Part shown: positions 8,171 to 15,029 of the stretch, piece by piece
How positions within the stretch are numbered: the stretch's first letter is position 1
Layout of the letters: each line of letters opens with the position of its first letter
From: Kribbella qitaiheensis
GTDB lineage: Bacteria; Actinomycetota; Actinomycetes; Propionibacteriales; Kribbellaceae
Direction: 5' to 3'
Length of the DNA: 64,000 bases
Assembly: GCF_014217565.1 (NCBI RefSeq)
Contig: NZ_CP043661.1
Span: 5,084,001-5,148,000, forward strand
The notes under the pieces: model-generated
The model's database searches: none
What the model was told of the DNA's origin: nothing
Seen by the model: only the letters and a program-made list of their open reading frames with translations
Translations under genes and position numbers: made by a program

Positions 8171-8654
8171 CGGCCATTTCCTCGATGGTGAGGCCGCTGA
8201 GGATCGAGCGCGGCTCGGTGACGGTGAGGTCGAGCAGCGGATCGGCGTCGTCGTCGCGGACCTTGACGAGCAGCCAGTCGCGCTCGGTGCGGGTAAGCGC
8301 GAAGACGCCGGCCAGCTTGACGCCCTGGAGTCGGAACTTGAAATGACCGCGATCGATCGCGGTGGCAGGGTCGACCAGCCGTTGCTTGTCCGCGGTGAGG
8401 TTCTGGTAGACGCCTGCGTCCCAGACGATCACCGCGCCACTGCCGTACTGGCTGCCCTCGATCACGCCCTCGTACTCGGCGTACTCGATCGAGTGGTCGG
8501 TGGTGAAGACGGCGAGCCGCTTCACGGTCGGATCGAGCGAAGGACCACGCGGTACGGCCCAGGACTTCAGCACACCGTCGACCTCGAGCCTGAGGTCGTA
8601 GTGCAGCCGTCTCGCGTCATGCAACTGCACGACGAAGATAGGGGCCGCAGGCAT
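8157..8654 (-). CDS. Stand-alone LigD 3'-phosphoesterase domain protein
   Basis: 165 residues matching the phosphoesterase module of bacterial NHEJ ligase LigD, which trims 3'-phosphate and ribonucleotide ends. The hallmark segments are FVVQLHDARRLHYDLRLE, the active-site strand SWAVPRGPSLDP and YGSGAVIVWDAGVY, carrying the conserved His/Asp/Arg residues that bind Mn. No ligase or polymerase domain is present and no ku gene is visible in the window, so it either supports a LigD encoded elsewhere or acts alone in end cleaning. Start ATG 8654. Confidence 0.88.
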   Translation of the reverse strand: MPAAPIFVVQLHDARRLHYDLRLEVDGVLKSWAVPRGPSLDPTVKRLAVFTTDHSIEYAEYEGVIEGSQYGSGAVIVWDAGVYQNLTADKQRLVDPATAIDRGHFKFRLQGVKLAGVFALTRTERDWLLVKVRDDDADPLLDLTVTEPRSILSGLTIEEMAATES

Positions 8655-8745
8655 CCAAGAACCTTCCGCTGGTGGTCCGTCGCACAGACAAGCTTACGGC
8701 GGACCACCCGCGGGGAGGGCACTGCCGCGCTGACCGGGAGGGCGG

Positions 8746-9573
8746 TCAGGCCGCGGCAGCGGTGGGAGGCTCGATCTGATCGCGCAGCCGGTCGAGAATG
8801 CCGCGCAGCAGGCGGGAGACCTGCATCTGGCTGACGCCGATCTCGGCACCGATGTCCGCCTGGGTGTGACCCTCGACGAACCGCAGTTCGAGGATCTTGC
8901 GTTCTCTCGGTGCCAGGTCGTTCAGTACCGGCTCGAGGACGGCGACCGCCTCGGTCCGCTCGAACGCGGAATCTTCCTCGTCCGCGATCGTGTCGGCCAG
9001 GCTGGCTGTCGAATCGCCGTCCATCGGACGGTCCAGCGACAGCACGGAGAAACAGCCGTCGGCGGCGATGGCCGCTTCGACGTCGCCGACCTGGACGCCG
9101 ATCGCCTCGGCGAGTTCTGCCAGGGTCGGATCGCGCTGCAGGTCCTGGACGAGTTGCGGACGCGCGGCGGCGATGGATCCCTGCAGTTCCTGCAGCCGGC
9201 GCGGGATGCGAACGGTCCAGGAACAATCCCTGAAGTACCGTTTAACTTCACCGCGGATAGTCGGTACGGCGTACGCCAGGAACGGCGTCTCCGTGTCGGG
9301 ACGGTAGCTACGGGCCGCTTTCAGCAAGCCGAGATAGGCGACCTGGTCCAGGTCGTCGGCCTCGACTCCGCGGCCGCGGAACCGGCTCGCGATGCTGTGG
9401 GCGATCCCTAGGTTGAGCTCGATCGCCTGCTCGAGCAGGGACTGACGCTCTTCTTCGTTCGTGGAGCCGGCCCGCTGGTCCAGAAGGGACCGGGTGGCTC
9501 TGTCGCGGCGCTGCTTCGGATCGTTCGGTGCAGACTGCTCGTCGACGGTGCTGCTGGCAAGTACGGTAACCAT
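8746..9573 (-). CDS. RNA polymerase sigma factor, SigB/SigF/SigG subfamily
   Basis: 275 residues with regions 2, 3 and 4 in order. Region 2 is NLGIAHSIASRFRGRGVEADDLDQVAYLGLLKAARSYRP...FLAYAVPTIRGEVKRYFRD (core binding and -10 recognition), region 3 spans about 115-180, and region 4 is LAPRERKILELRFVEGHTQADIGAEIGVSQMQVSRLL, the helix-turn-helix for the -35 element. This is the stress/development group normally held by anti-sigma and anti-anti-sigma factors, but no such partner genes sit next to it here. Its upstream 190 bases hold a possible GGGTA element on the minus strand, too weak to call. Confidence 0.92.
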   Translation of the reverse strand: MVTVLASSTVDEQSAPNDPKQRRDRATRSLLDQRAGSTNEEERQSLLEQAIELNLGIAHSIASRFRGRGVEADDLDQVAYLGLLKAARSYRPDTETPFLAYAVPTIRGEVKRYFRDCSWTVRIPRRLQELQGSIAAARPQLVQDLQRDPTLAELAEAIGVQVGDVEAAIAADGCFSVLSLDRPMDGDSTASLADTIADEEDSAFERTEAVAVLEPVLNDLAPRERKILELRFVEGHTQADIGAEIGVSQMQVSRLLRGILDRLRDQIEPPTAAAA

Positions 9574-9765
9574 GATTCTTGACCTCGCGACTATGAGTCA
9601 CGGCGCGGCACATGTCTGGACCGCGGTCAATATCTGTAAGTCAGTTCTACCCTATCGGAGCCGAAGTTATGCATCCGACTTTCGACCGTCACCAACCCGC
9701 AGGGGTCGTGACAGGACGGAAACACTGTGTAGCAAGGGAAAACGTGGCCGGGCAAAGGTGAAGAA

Positions 9766-10638
9766 CTACTCAAGGTTACGAAGCGCTGCCAGAGCGGCAA
9801 CCGGTGTCCGGGCCGAATCACGCCAGCGCAGTGACCATCCATAGGGTGGGACACCGGCAGCCAGCGGACGGACGACGACTCCGGCGGGATGTGGCGTGGA
9901 GAGCAGCCCGACCGCGACACACTCGCCTGCCTTGACCAGTTCGAGCGCGGAACTGGTTCCATCCGTGCTCGCGGGATGCCGGCGCGGGGTGAATCCCGCA
10001 GTACGGCAGCAGGACAGGATGAACTCGTTCCACTCCGGCGCGAAGTCGTCCCGGGGCAGATAGTGCGTCTCGGCGGTCAGTTCCCGTACGGCGACTGCGT
10101 CGGCGGTCGCGAGCGGGTGATCCGCGGGCAGCGCGACGCCGAGCGCCTCGCGCCGGATGAGCCGCTGGACCACTCCCTCCGGGCAGTGCGCGGTGGAACC
10201 GCACAGCGCGAGATCGAGCTCACCGCTGAGCAAGCGACGTTCCTGGTCGCGAGTGCCGCGGCTGCTCACCTCGAGCCGGAGCGACGGCAGGCGGTCGCGA
10301 AGCCTGGCCAGCACGGCACGCGGTGTCGCCAGATCGGTCTGCAGCACGTCGATACGTAGGACCTGGTCCCGTCCCGCGGCGGCGGTCGCGTCGGCGACCC
10401 CGGACCTGATCGCGGCGAGCGCTCCTCGCGCGTGCGGAAGGAAGGCATCGCCTGCTGCCGTCATCGACACGCCACGTGGGGAGCGCTCGAACAGCTGGGC
10501 GCCGAGTTGGGCCTCGAGGCGCCGGATCTGGTTGCTCAGCGCGGGCTGGGAGACGTAGAGCCGACGGGCCGCTGCGGTGAAATGCAGCTCCTCCGCCATG
10601 ACGAGAAAATACCGGACCAGTCGTAGATCGACGTCCAT
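9766..10638 (-). CDS. LysR family transcriptional regulator
   Basis: 290 residues. The N-terminal winged helix is MDVDLRLVRYFLVMAEELHFTAAARRLYVSQPALSNQIRRLE, classic for LysR, followed by a linker helix and a two-lobed periplasmic-binding-like effector domain from about residue 90. Normally such a regulator controls a divergent gene, but the divergent side (10639-11173) contains no gene, only repeats, so its target is not obvious. Start ATG 10638. Confidence 0.9.
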   Translation of the reverse strand: MDVDLRLVRYFLVMAEELHFTAAARRLYVSQPALSNQIRRLEAQLGAQLFERSPRGVSMTAAGDAFLPHARGALAAIRSGVADATAAAGRDQVLRIDVLQTDLATPRAVLARLRDRLPSLRLEVSSRGTRDQERRLLSGELDLALCGSTAHCPEGVVQRLIRREALGVALPADHPLATADAVAVRELTAETHYLPRDDFAPEWNEFILSCCRTAGFTPRRHPASTDGTSSALELVKAGECVAVGLLSTPHPAGVVVRPLAAGVPPYGWSLRWRDSARTPVAALAALRNLE

Positions 10639-10876
10639 GACGCTTGCGGAACCTTCCTACCTGCCGTGACAACCGGAGAATGTGACGTTAGTGCGCTTGT
10701 GCGCCGGCCGTCGAGACCTCAGCACACCCAACGTGATTCAGCTGTCGACACTGCGTGAGGGCGCCGCCCGGGTGCCCCTCTGGGTTGGTCAGGTCACGCG
10801 GAGCGTGATTGGGGAGATTGGCTCGCCCCAAGACCGCTGGGATGCGCCCGGCCCCGGGTTGCCCGCGGTTGGATGT

Positions 10877-11017
10877 CTTTGTGCACCGGCTGAGTGTTCG
10901 GGGGCCGATCGCATACTCCGGCTGTGCACAAAGCGAGGAGTGCACGCGTTGGTTGACGGCCTTTGTGCATCCGGTGAGCGCCTTCCGGGACGCGGAGTGC
11001 TCAGCCGGTGCACAAAA
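10877..11017. repeat. Four alternating copies of an about 20-bp motif forming two tandem hairpins
   Basis: The motif CTTTGTGCACCGGCTGAG occurs at 10877-10894 (plus), 10913-10933 (minus, ends TGTGCACAAAG), 10961-10978 (plus, CTTTGTGCATCCGGTGAG) and 10997-11017 (minus, ends GTGCACAAAAG). Copies 1/2 and 3/4 form two neighbouring hairpins of about 57 bp, and the outer copies 1 and 4 are nearly perfect partners across 141 bp. No coding frame across the region looks real. It may be a regulator-binding array or a small mobile-element relic. Confidence 0.7.
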
Positions 11018-11064
11018 GACGCCCGGACCGCGGGGTAACGGGGGAAGGCTCCGGACATGCCGGT

Positions 11065-11096
11065 GGCCCCGATGCTGTCTGCTCAACATCGGGGCC
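11065..11096. terminator. 10-bp perfect hairpin between LysR and the envelope operon
   Basis: GGCCCCGATG (11065-11074) pairs perfectly with CATCGGGGCC (11087-11096), with a 12-base loop. A second, weaker pair, CCCGAAAG with CTTTTCGGG, lies at about 11127-11155, next to the stop of the DUF4235 gene. Read on the minus strand these lie downstream of the three-gene operon and could end it. Apart from these and the repeat cluster I see nothing gene-like in 10639-11173. Confidence 0.45.
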
Positions 11097-11173
11097 TGGT
11101 CACCAGCACTTGCTCTACCCCAGTGCCCGAAAGGCTTTCTTTTATTCAACTTTTCGGGTGACCTAGGGCACGA

Positions 11174-11446
11174 TCAGTTTCCCGGCCATTCGCCGGTCCA
11201 GCGTTCGAACGCCTTGGCGCCGCCGCGGTCGACGGCTGCCTTGACCACGGCGTACACGGCACCTTGAAGTGCCGCGGCGAGGAGGAGCTGGCGCCACGGA
11301 TACTCCGACTGGAGCGCGTCCGGGGCGTCGTCCTCGTCGCTGATCCGGCGCCAGACCTGTTTGAAGATGGCGCCGGCGACCAGTCCGCCGGCGATACCGG
11401 AGATCAGGCCGAACGGGCGATAGGCGATCTTGGCGGCTTTGCTCAC
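11174..11446 (-). CDS. DUF4235 small membrane protein
   Basis: 90 residues, start ATG 11446 overlapping the stop of the DUF3618 gene. The pattern RPFGLISGIAGGLVAGAIFKQVWRRI (Gly-rich helix, then FxxxW) and LLAAALQGAVYAVVKAAVDRGGA are typical of DUF4235, a two-helix actinobacterial membrane family of unknown function that regularly accompanies DUF3618 and Holin-X proteins. It is the last gene of that operon. Confidence 0.85.
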   Translation of the reverse strand: MSKAAKIAYRPFGLISGIAGGLVAGAIFKQVWRRISDEDDAPDALQSEYPWRQLLLAAALQGAVYAVVKAAVDRGGAKAFERWTGEWPGN

Positions 11447-11781
11447 TTGCCGCGCCCCGCAATCCAGGCAGCGGCGCCGACACCGAGCGCGACCGCGCCG
11501 CCGATGGCAGCGACGGCGCGCGGGTGCTGCCGGGTGAGCGCAGGCACCTGCTTGGCCCGCTGACCCGCAGTACCGGCAACGCCGGCTGCGCGGTGTCCGG
11601 CAGTGCCTGCGACCTCGGCTGCGCGGTGTCCGGCGTTGGCGGCGGACTCCTTGATCCTGCGCGGGAAGTTCAGTTGGTAGCTGAGTTCCTGGACGGTGTC
11701 CGCCAGGTGCTGCCGGGTCATTTGCAGATCAGCCCGCAGCGCTTCCGTCTCGCTTAGCTGGGTGTCCTTCGTGGTGGTCAT
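11443..11781 (-). CDS. DUF3618 membrane-associated protein
   Basis: 112 residues. The N-terminal TEALRADLQMTRQHLADTVQELSYQLNFPRRIKESA segment is the DUF3618 signature (amphipathic coiled coil). Three near-identical Ala/Gly repeats (GHRAAEVAGTA, GHRAAGVAGTA, GQRAKQVPAL) follow, and a single C-terminal transmembrane helix (AIGGAVALGVGAAAWIA). Gene ends overlap both neighbours by 4 bases. The family's role is unknown; probably a structural component at the inner face of the membrane. Confidence 0.85.
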   Translation of the reverse strand: MTTTKDTQLSETEALRADLQMTRQHLADTVQELSYQLNFPRRIKESAANAGHRAAEVAGTAGHRAAGVAGTAGQRAKQVPALTRQHPRAVAAIGGAVALGVGAAAWIAGRGK

Positions 11782-12224
11782 GAAACTTTCCTGCCTTCCG
11801 GCTCGTGGCCCTTGAGCGCTTCCAGGTCCTCGTGAACTCCCTCGACCGCCTGCTGCGGCACCGGCGGAGTCGCCTGGCTGACGTGTCGCTTGCCGAGCAG
11901 CGCGGCCACGCCGGCGATCGCGAACAGAACCAGCGCGATCAGCAAGGCCGACAACCAGGCCGGTACCGCGGCCGCGAGGCCGAGGATGGCGGCCGCCACC
12001 AGCGCGCCGACGCCGTAGACGGCGACGGTGCCGGCACCCCCGAACAGGCCGATGCCGATCCCGGCTTCCTTGCCCTTGTCCTTCAACTCCGCCTTGGCGA
12101 GCTGGAGCTCGTCGCGAACCAGTCGGCTCACATCGCTACTCATCTGGGCCACCAAGGCACCGAATTGCTCGTCCTGGCCGGTTCGGTGGCCGTCCTGCCG
12201 GACGGCCGAAGGGTGCGTCGTCAT
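11778..12224 (-). CDS. Holin-X (phage holin III-like superfamily) membrane protein
   Basis: About 148 residues from ATG 12224. The segment FGALVAQMSSDVSRLVRDELQLAKAELKDKGKEAGIGIGLFGGAG is the classic start of the actinobacterial Holin-X/DUF1469 family, followed by two long hydrophobic helices (GVGALVAAAILGLAAAVP and LSALLIALVLFAIAGVAALLG) and a charged C-terminus. In cells it is a chromosomal membrane protein, not a phage lysis gene. A frame extension to 12350 exists but lacks family similarity. First gene of the three-gene envelope operon. Confidence 0.87.
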   Translation of the reverse strand: MTTHPSAVRQDGHRTGQDEQFGALVAQMSSDVSRLVRDELQLAKAELKDKGKEAGIGIGLFGGAGTVAVYGVGALVAAAILGLAAAVPAWLSALLIALVLFAIAGVAALLGKRHVSQATPPVPQQAVEGVHEDLEALKGHEPEGRKVS

Positions 12225-12294
12225 GGTGTCTCCCGTGGTTGACTTACTGGCCCGGTACCCAGTACCGGTCACGCCAAGCGACGGAGAGGCAACG

Positions 12295-12660
12295 ATGGAT
12301 TGGAAGCTCGAACTGGTGTCGGTGCCGGTGGCGGATGTGGATCGGGCCAAGGAGTTCTACACCGAGAAGGCCGGATTCCACGCCGACCACGACCATCAGG
12401 TCACCGACGAACTGCGCTTCGTCCAGCTCACTCCGCCAGGGTCGGCCTGCTCGATCGCCATCGGGACCGGGATGCCACAGGCGGAGCCGGGGTCGGTCCG
12501 GGGGCTGCAGATCGTGGTAGCGGACGTGGCCGAGGCGCGGGCCGGGCTGGTCGAGCGCGGGGTGGAGGTGTCGGAGATCCAGGAGTTCCCCTGGGGCAGC
12601 TTCGTCTTCTTCAGCGACCCCGACGGCAATGGCTGGGCCCTGCAGCAGATCCCGGTCTAG
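12295..12660 (+). CDS. VOC family (glyoxalase/bleomycin-resistance-like) protein
   Basis: 121 residues with one beta-alpha-beta-beta-beta VOC module pair: VSVPVADVDRAKEFYTEKAGF at the start, RGLQIVVADVAEARAGLVERGVEV in the middle and FVFFSDPDGNGWALQQ at the end. The glyoxalase metal ligands are incompletely conserved, so the activity could be isomerase, dioxygenase or binding. A GGAGAGG ribosome site (12283-12289) fixes ATG 12295. Divergent from the envelope operon across about 70 bases. Confidence 0.85.
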   Translation: MDWKLELVSVPVADVDRAKEFYTEKAGFHADHDHQVTDELRFVQLTPPGSACSIAIGTGMPQAEPGSVRGLQIVVADVAEARAGLVERGVEVSEIQEFPWGSFVFFSDPDGNGWALQQIPV

Positions 12661-12879
12661 GGCTGACGGGTCAGCAACTTCTGGGGGGCTTGAACTCTAC
12701 TTACGGATGAACAGTTCGAAAGTCCTTACCTGGTTGAGGATTCCATCGGTGATACCGAGCATCGGACAGTTCGAGTTACCGCTGGGTCCGGGCCGGTGAC
12801 CGGTTGTAAGGTGGCCTTTGGTTGAGCAGCCAGCCGGCGTTCGATGCGTCGACGACTGCGGTCCCTGCCGAGGACGAAT

Positions 12880-13119
12880 ATGACCGAACTGCACCACCCC
12901 CGCAAAGCAGCCCGACGCCATCAATCCGTTGCCGCCCCTGTCAAGAAGTCGAGTGCCATGCCTGTTGCCACTCCCACTGCCAGGCCCGTCGACGTCCAGG
13001 TCCGCATCGGCGGCCGCTGGATCGCCGGTCAGGCCCTGACCCACCGCGCCGACGAAGTACTGGTCAGCCACCACGGCCACTTGGTCTGGGTCGACCAGCA
13101 GTCCGTCCGTACCGCCTGA
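12880..13119 (+). CDS. Small hypothetical protein
   Basis: About 79 residues from ATG 12880 (MTELHHPRKAARRHQ). An N-terminal basic, Ala/Pro-rich stretch is followed by VQVRIGGRWIAGQALTHRADEVLVSHHGHLVWVDQQSVR, which has coding-like composition and an SH3-like alternation of hydrophobic residues. I do not recognise a family. The 220 bases before it hold no other gene, only a repeated ACAGTTCGA (about 12712 and 12767). Confidence 0.45.
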   Translation: MTELHHPRKAARRHQSVAAPVKKSSAMPVATPTARPVDVQVRIGGRWIAGQALTHRADEVLVSHHGHLVWVDQQSVRTA

Positions 13120-13164
13120 CGCTTCCTCGACCAGCCCGGTAGCTCCGCCTGCCAGACTCTCGCC

Positions 13165-13254
13165 ATGGAGTTGCGGCAGTTGGAGTACTTCGTGGCGGTG
13201 GCGCACGAGCGGTCGTTCACGCTCGCGGCGCAGCGGCTGCATGTTGATCCTTCC
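13165..13254 (+). pseudogene. LysR regulator N-terminal fragment
   Basis: An ATG at 13165 begins MELRQLEYFVAVAHERSF, an almost perfect LysR first helix, continuing TLAAQRLHV, and then loses family similarity abruptly at about 13245. Only the first helix and part of the recognition region remain, so the gene is broken. A strong terminator follows within 40 bases, suggesting that a deletion fused the 5' end of a regulator to the 3' end of another unit. Confidence 0.6.
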
Positions 13255-13282
13255 TGGGATCAGCCCGCTAGGGAACGAAGAA

Positions 13283-13321
13283 GCCTCGGCGGGCCCTGAC
13301 AGCACCGCCGAGGCTTTTGTT
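13283..13321 (+). terminator. Strong intrinsic terminator
   Basis: A perfect 10-bp stem, GCCTCGGCGG (13283-13292) and CCGCCGAGGC (13305-13314), with a 12-base loop, is followed by TTTTGTT. This is the clearest Rho-independent terminator in the window and isolates the operon starting at 13719 from upstream transcription. Confidence 0.8.
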
Positions 13322-13543
13322 GATTACTCAACAGGTTGAGATGGTACGTGGAAACCGCGTTCCCCGGCAGTGGGTGTCTCAAATCAAGACACCTGCCCGT
13401 ATTGTTGGCTGCTGCAACCAAATGGTCCGGGTGAGGCTGCGTCTGATCAGTACGGAGTGCCGAGCAGACCACGACGCCAACGTCGAGCACGGCAACGGCT
13501 ACCCGGCACACGAGCAGGACCGCCAGGCCTTCGGGTAGTCGCC

Positions 13544-13643
13544 GGACCGCCAACACTCACCAAGGGCGCTCCCAAGCGTGGAACCGGTGCTCGCTGAGCG
13601 GTGGAGGCCGGCTCGGTGAGCCGATGGTGAGTGTTGGCGGTCC
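13544..13643. repeat. 18-bp perfect inverted repeat upstream of the SWIM/MoxR/VWA operon
   Basis: GGACCGCCAACACTCACC (13544-13561) and its exact complement GGTGAGTGTTGGCGGTCC (13626-13643) flank 64 bases. The second arm ends 75 bases before the preferred start of the SWIM gene. The interval 13322-13718 contains no convincing gene; a smaller repeat GTGTCT...AGACAC lies at about 13373-13391. It may be an operator looped by a dimeric regulator, or a leader-RNA structure. Confidence 0.65.
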
Positions 13644-13718
13644 ACCCGCTTCGGGGGATTGTCGGCCGGGGGTGGGATGCTCTGCGGGCAACGGCTGTGG
13701 TGGGAAGGCGGGTCGGCG

Positions 13719-15029
13719 GTGGGGCCTTGGGATGTGGAGCGGGTGCTGGCGCTTGCGTCCGACGCTGCCTCGGCCAAGGCGGGGCAGGGCCAGGCGAATT
13801 CAGCCAAGTGGTCGGAGCAGGGCAGTTCGGAGCGGGCTGTCTGGGGGCTCTGCCAGGGCAGCGGGAAGAAGCCGTACCAGACGATCGTCGACCTGAGCGG
13901 CCCCGCGTATCGCTGTAGCTGCCCGAGCCGGAAGTTCCCCTGCAAGCACGCGCTCGGGCTCCTGCTCCTCTGGTCCACGGACCGGCTCGCCGCAGCCAGC
14001 GAGCCGGCCTGGGCGACCGAGTGGATCGAGGAGCGCGCAGGCAAAGCCGACCGGGCGGCCGAGCGGGCGGAGAAGAAGCCGGGCGAGGTCGTCGATCCGC
14101 TGGCGGCGCAGCAGCGGGTGGTGCGCCGGACCGAGCGGGTCGCGGGCGGGATGGCTGAGCTCCGCGGTTGGCTGGACGACCAGGTGCGGCAGGGGCTGAG
14201 CGGGTTCGAGCAACGTGGGTATGCCGAGCTGAGCCGCCTCGCCGCGCGAATGGTGGACGCGCAGGCGCCAGGCGTCGCAGGCGCCGTACGCCGGGCGGCC
14301 GGTGTGGTCGGTCGCGGCCACGGCTGGCCGGGCGAGCTGCTGGAGGAACTGTCGCTGATCCACCTCACCGTGTCGGCTCATTCGCGCCTGGCCGAGTTGC
14401 CGCCCTCCGTGGCGGACACCGTGCAGTCGCGGATCGGCTGGACCGTCGAGACCGCGCGGGTGCTGGCCGAAGGGGAGAAGGTCGAGGACGATTGGCTGGT
14501 GCTCGGCCGGGTGATCGAGCCGGACGACCACCTGACCGTACGGCGCCTGTGGTTGCGCGGCGCGTCGACCGGGCGGCTCGCGTTGATCCTGAACTTCGCC
14601 GCGGGCGGTCGACAACTCGATCCGCTCCCGGCCCGTCCCGGCGAGCTCGTCCCCGGCGCCCTGTCCTTCTACCCTGGCGTCCTGCCGATGCGCGCGCTGC
14701 TCACCCAATCGGCGCCACGCCTGCCCGGCCCTCGCCCTGGCGGCTTCACCGCGAAGCAGGCTCTGGCTTCGTACGTCGAATCGCTGGCGGCCGATCCGTG
14801 GAACGAGCGCTGGCCGTTGGTGCTGGCCGACGTGCGTCCGGCGCGGAACGGTGACGGCTGGGCCCTTGTTGACGAGACGGGCGGGCTGGAATTGCTGCCC
14901 GGTGTGGATCCCTGGAAGCTGCTCGCAGTCTCAGCCGGCGACCCGATCACCGTCGCCGGGGAATGGAACAGAGTCGGCTTCAAACCCATGACCTGCTGGC
15001 ACACCGACCGCCCGGTCGTGCTCTCGTGA
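13719..15029 (+). CDS. SWIM zinc-finger protein, first gene of a five-gene operon
   Basis: About 436 residues from GTG 13719, which has GGAAGG 10 bases upstream and gives MGPWDVERVLALASDAASAKAG, the usual start of this family; a GTG at 13659 would add 20 unusual residues. The SWIM motif CSCPSRKFPCKH (CxC...CxH) lies near residue 68 and probably binds zinc and nucleic acid or protein. The rest is mainly helical, with conserved LVLGRVIEPDDHLTVRRLWLRG and a C-terminal segment ending in the stop shared with the next gene. Homologues sit beside MoxR/DUF5682/VWA genes, so it is likely a substrate- or nucleic-acid-recognition part of that complex. Confidence 0.87.
   Translation: MGPWDVERVLALASDAASAKAGQGQANSAKWSEQGSSERAVWGLCQGSGKKPYQTIVDLSGPAYRCSCPSRKFPCKHALGLLLLWSTDRLAAASEPAWATEWIEERAGKADRAAERAEKKPGEVVDPLAAQQRVVRRTERVAGGMAELRGWLDDQVRQGLSGFEQRGYAELSRLAARMVDAQAPGVAGAVRRAAGVVGRGHGWPGELLEELSLIHLTVSAHSRLAELPPSVADTVQSRIGWTVETARVLAEGEKVEDDWLVLGRVIEPDDHLTVRRLWLRGASTGRLALILNFAAGGRQLDPLPARPGELVPGALSFYPGVLPMRALLTQSAPRLPGPRPGGFTAKQALASYVESLAADPWNERWPLVLADVRPARNGDGWALVDETGGLELLPGVDPWKLLAVSAGDPITVAGEWNRVGFKPMTCWHTDRPVVLS

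Noticed and set aside
9574..9765. A SigF-type autoregulatory promoter before the sigma gene
   Set aside because: A GGGTA element exists on the minus strand, but no GTTT-like -35 at the right distance.
10688..11149. Minus-strand 153-codon frame in the repeat region
   Set aside because: Cys/His/Pro-rich composition comes from the mirrored repeats; no start signal or similarity.
11778..12224. Holin-like gene as evidence of a prophage
   Set aside because: Holin-X with DUF3618 and DUF4235 is a normal chromosomal actinobacterial operon; no other phage genes are present.
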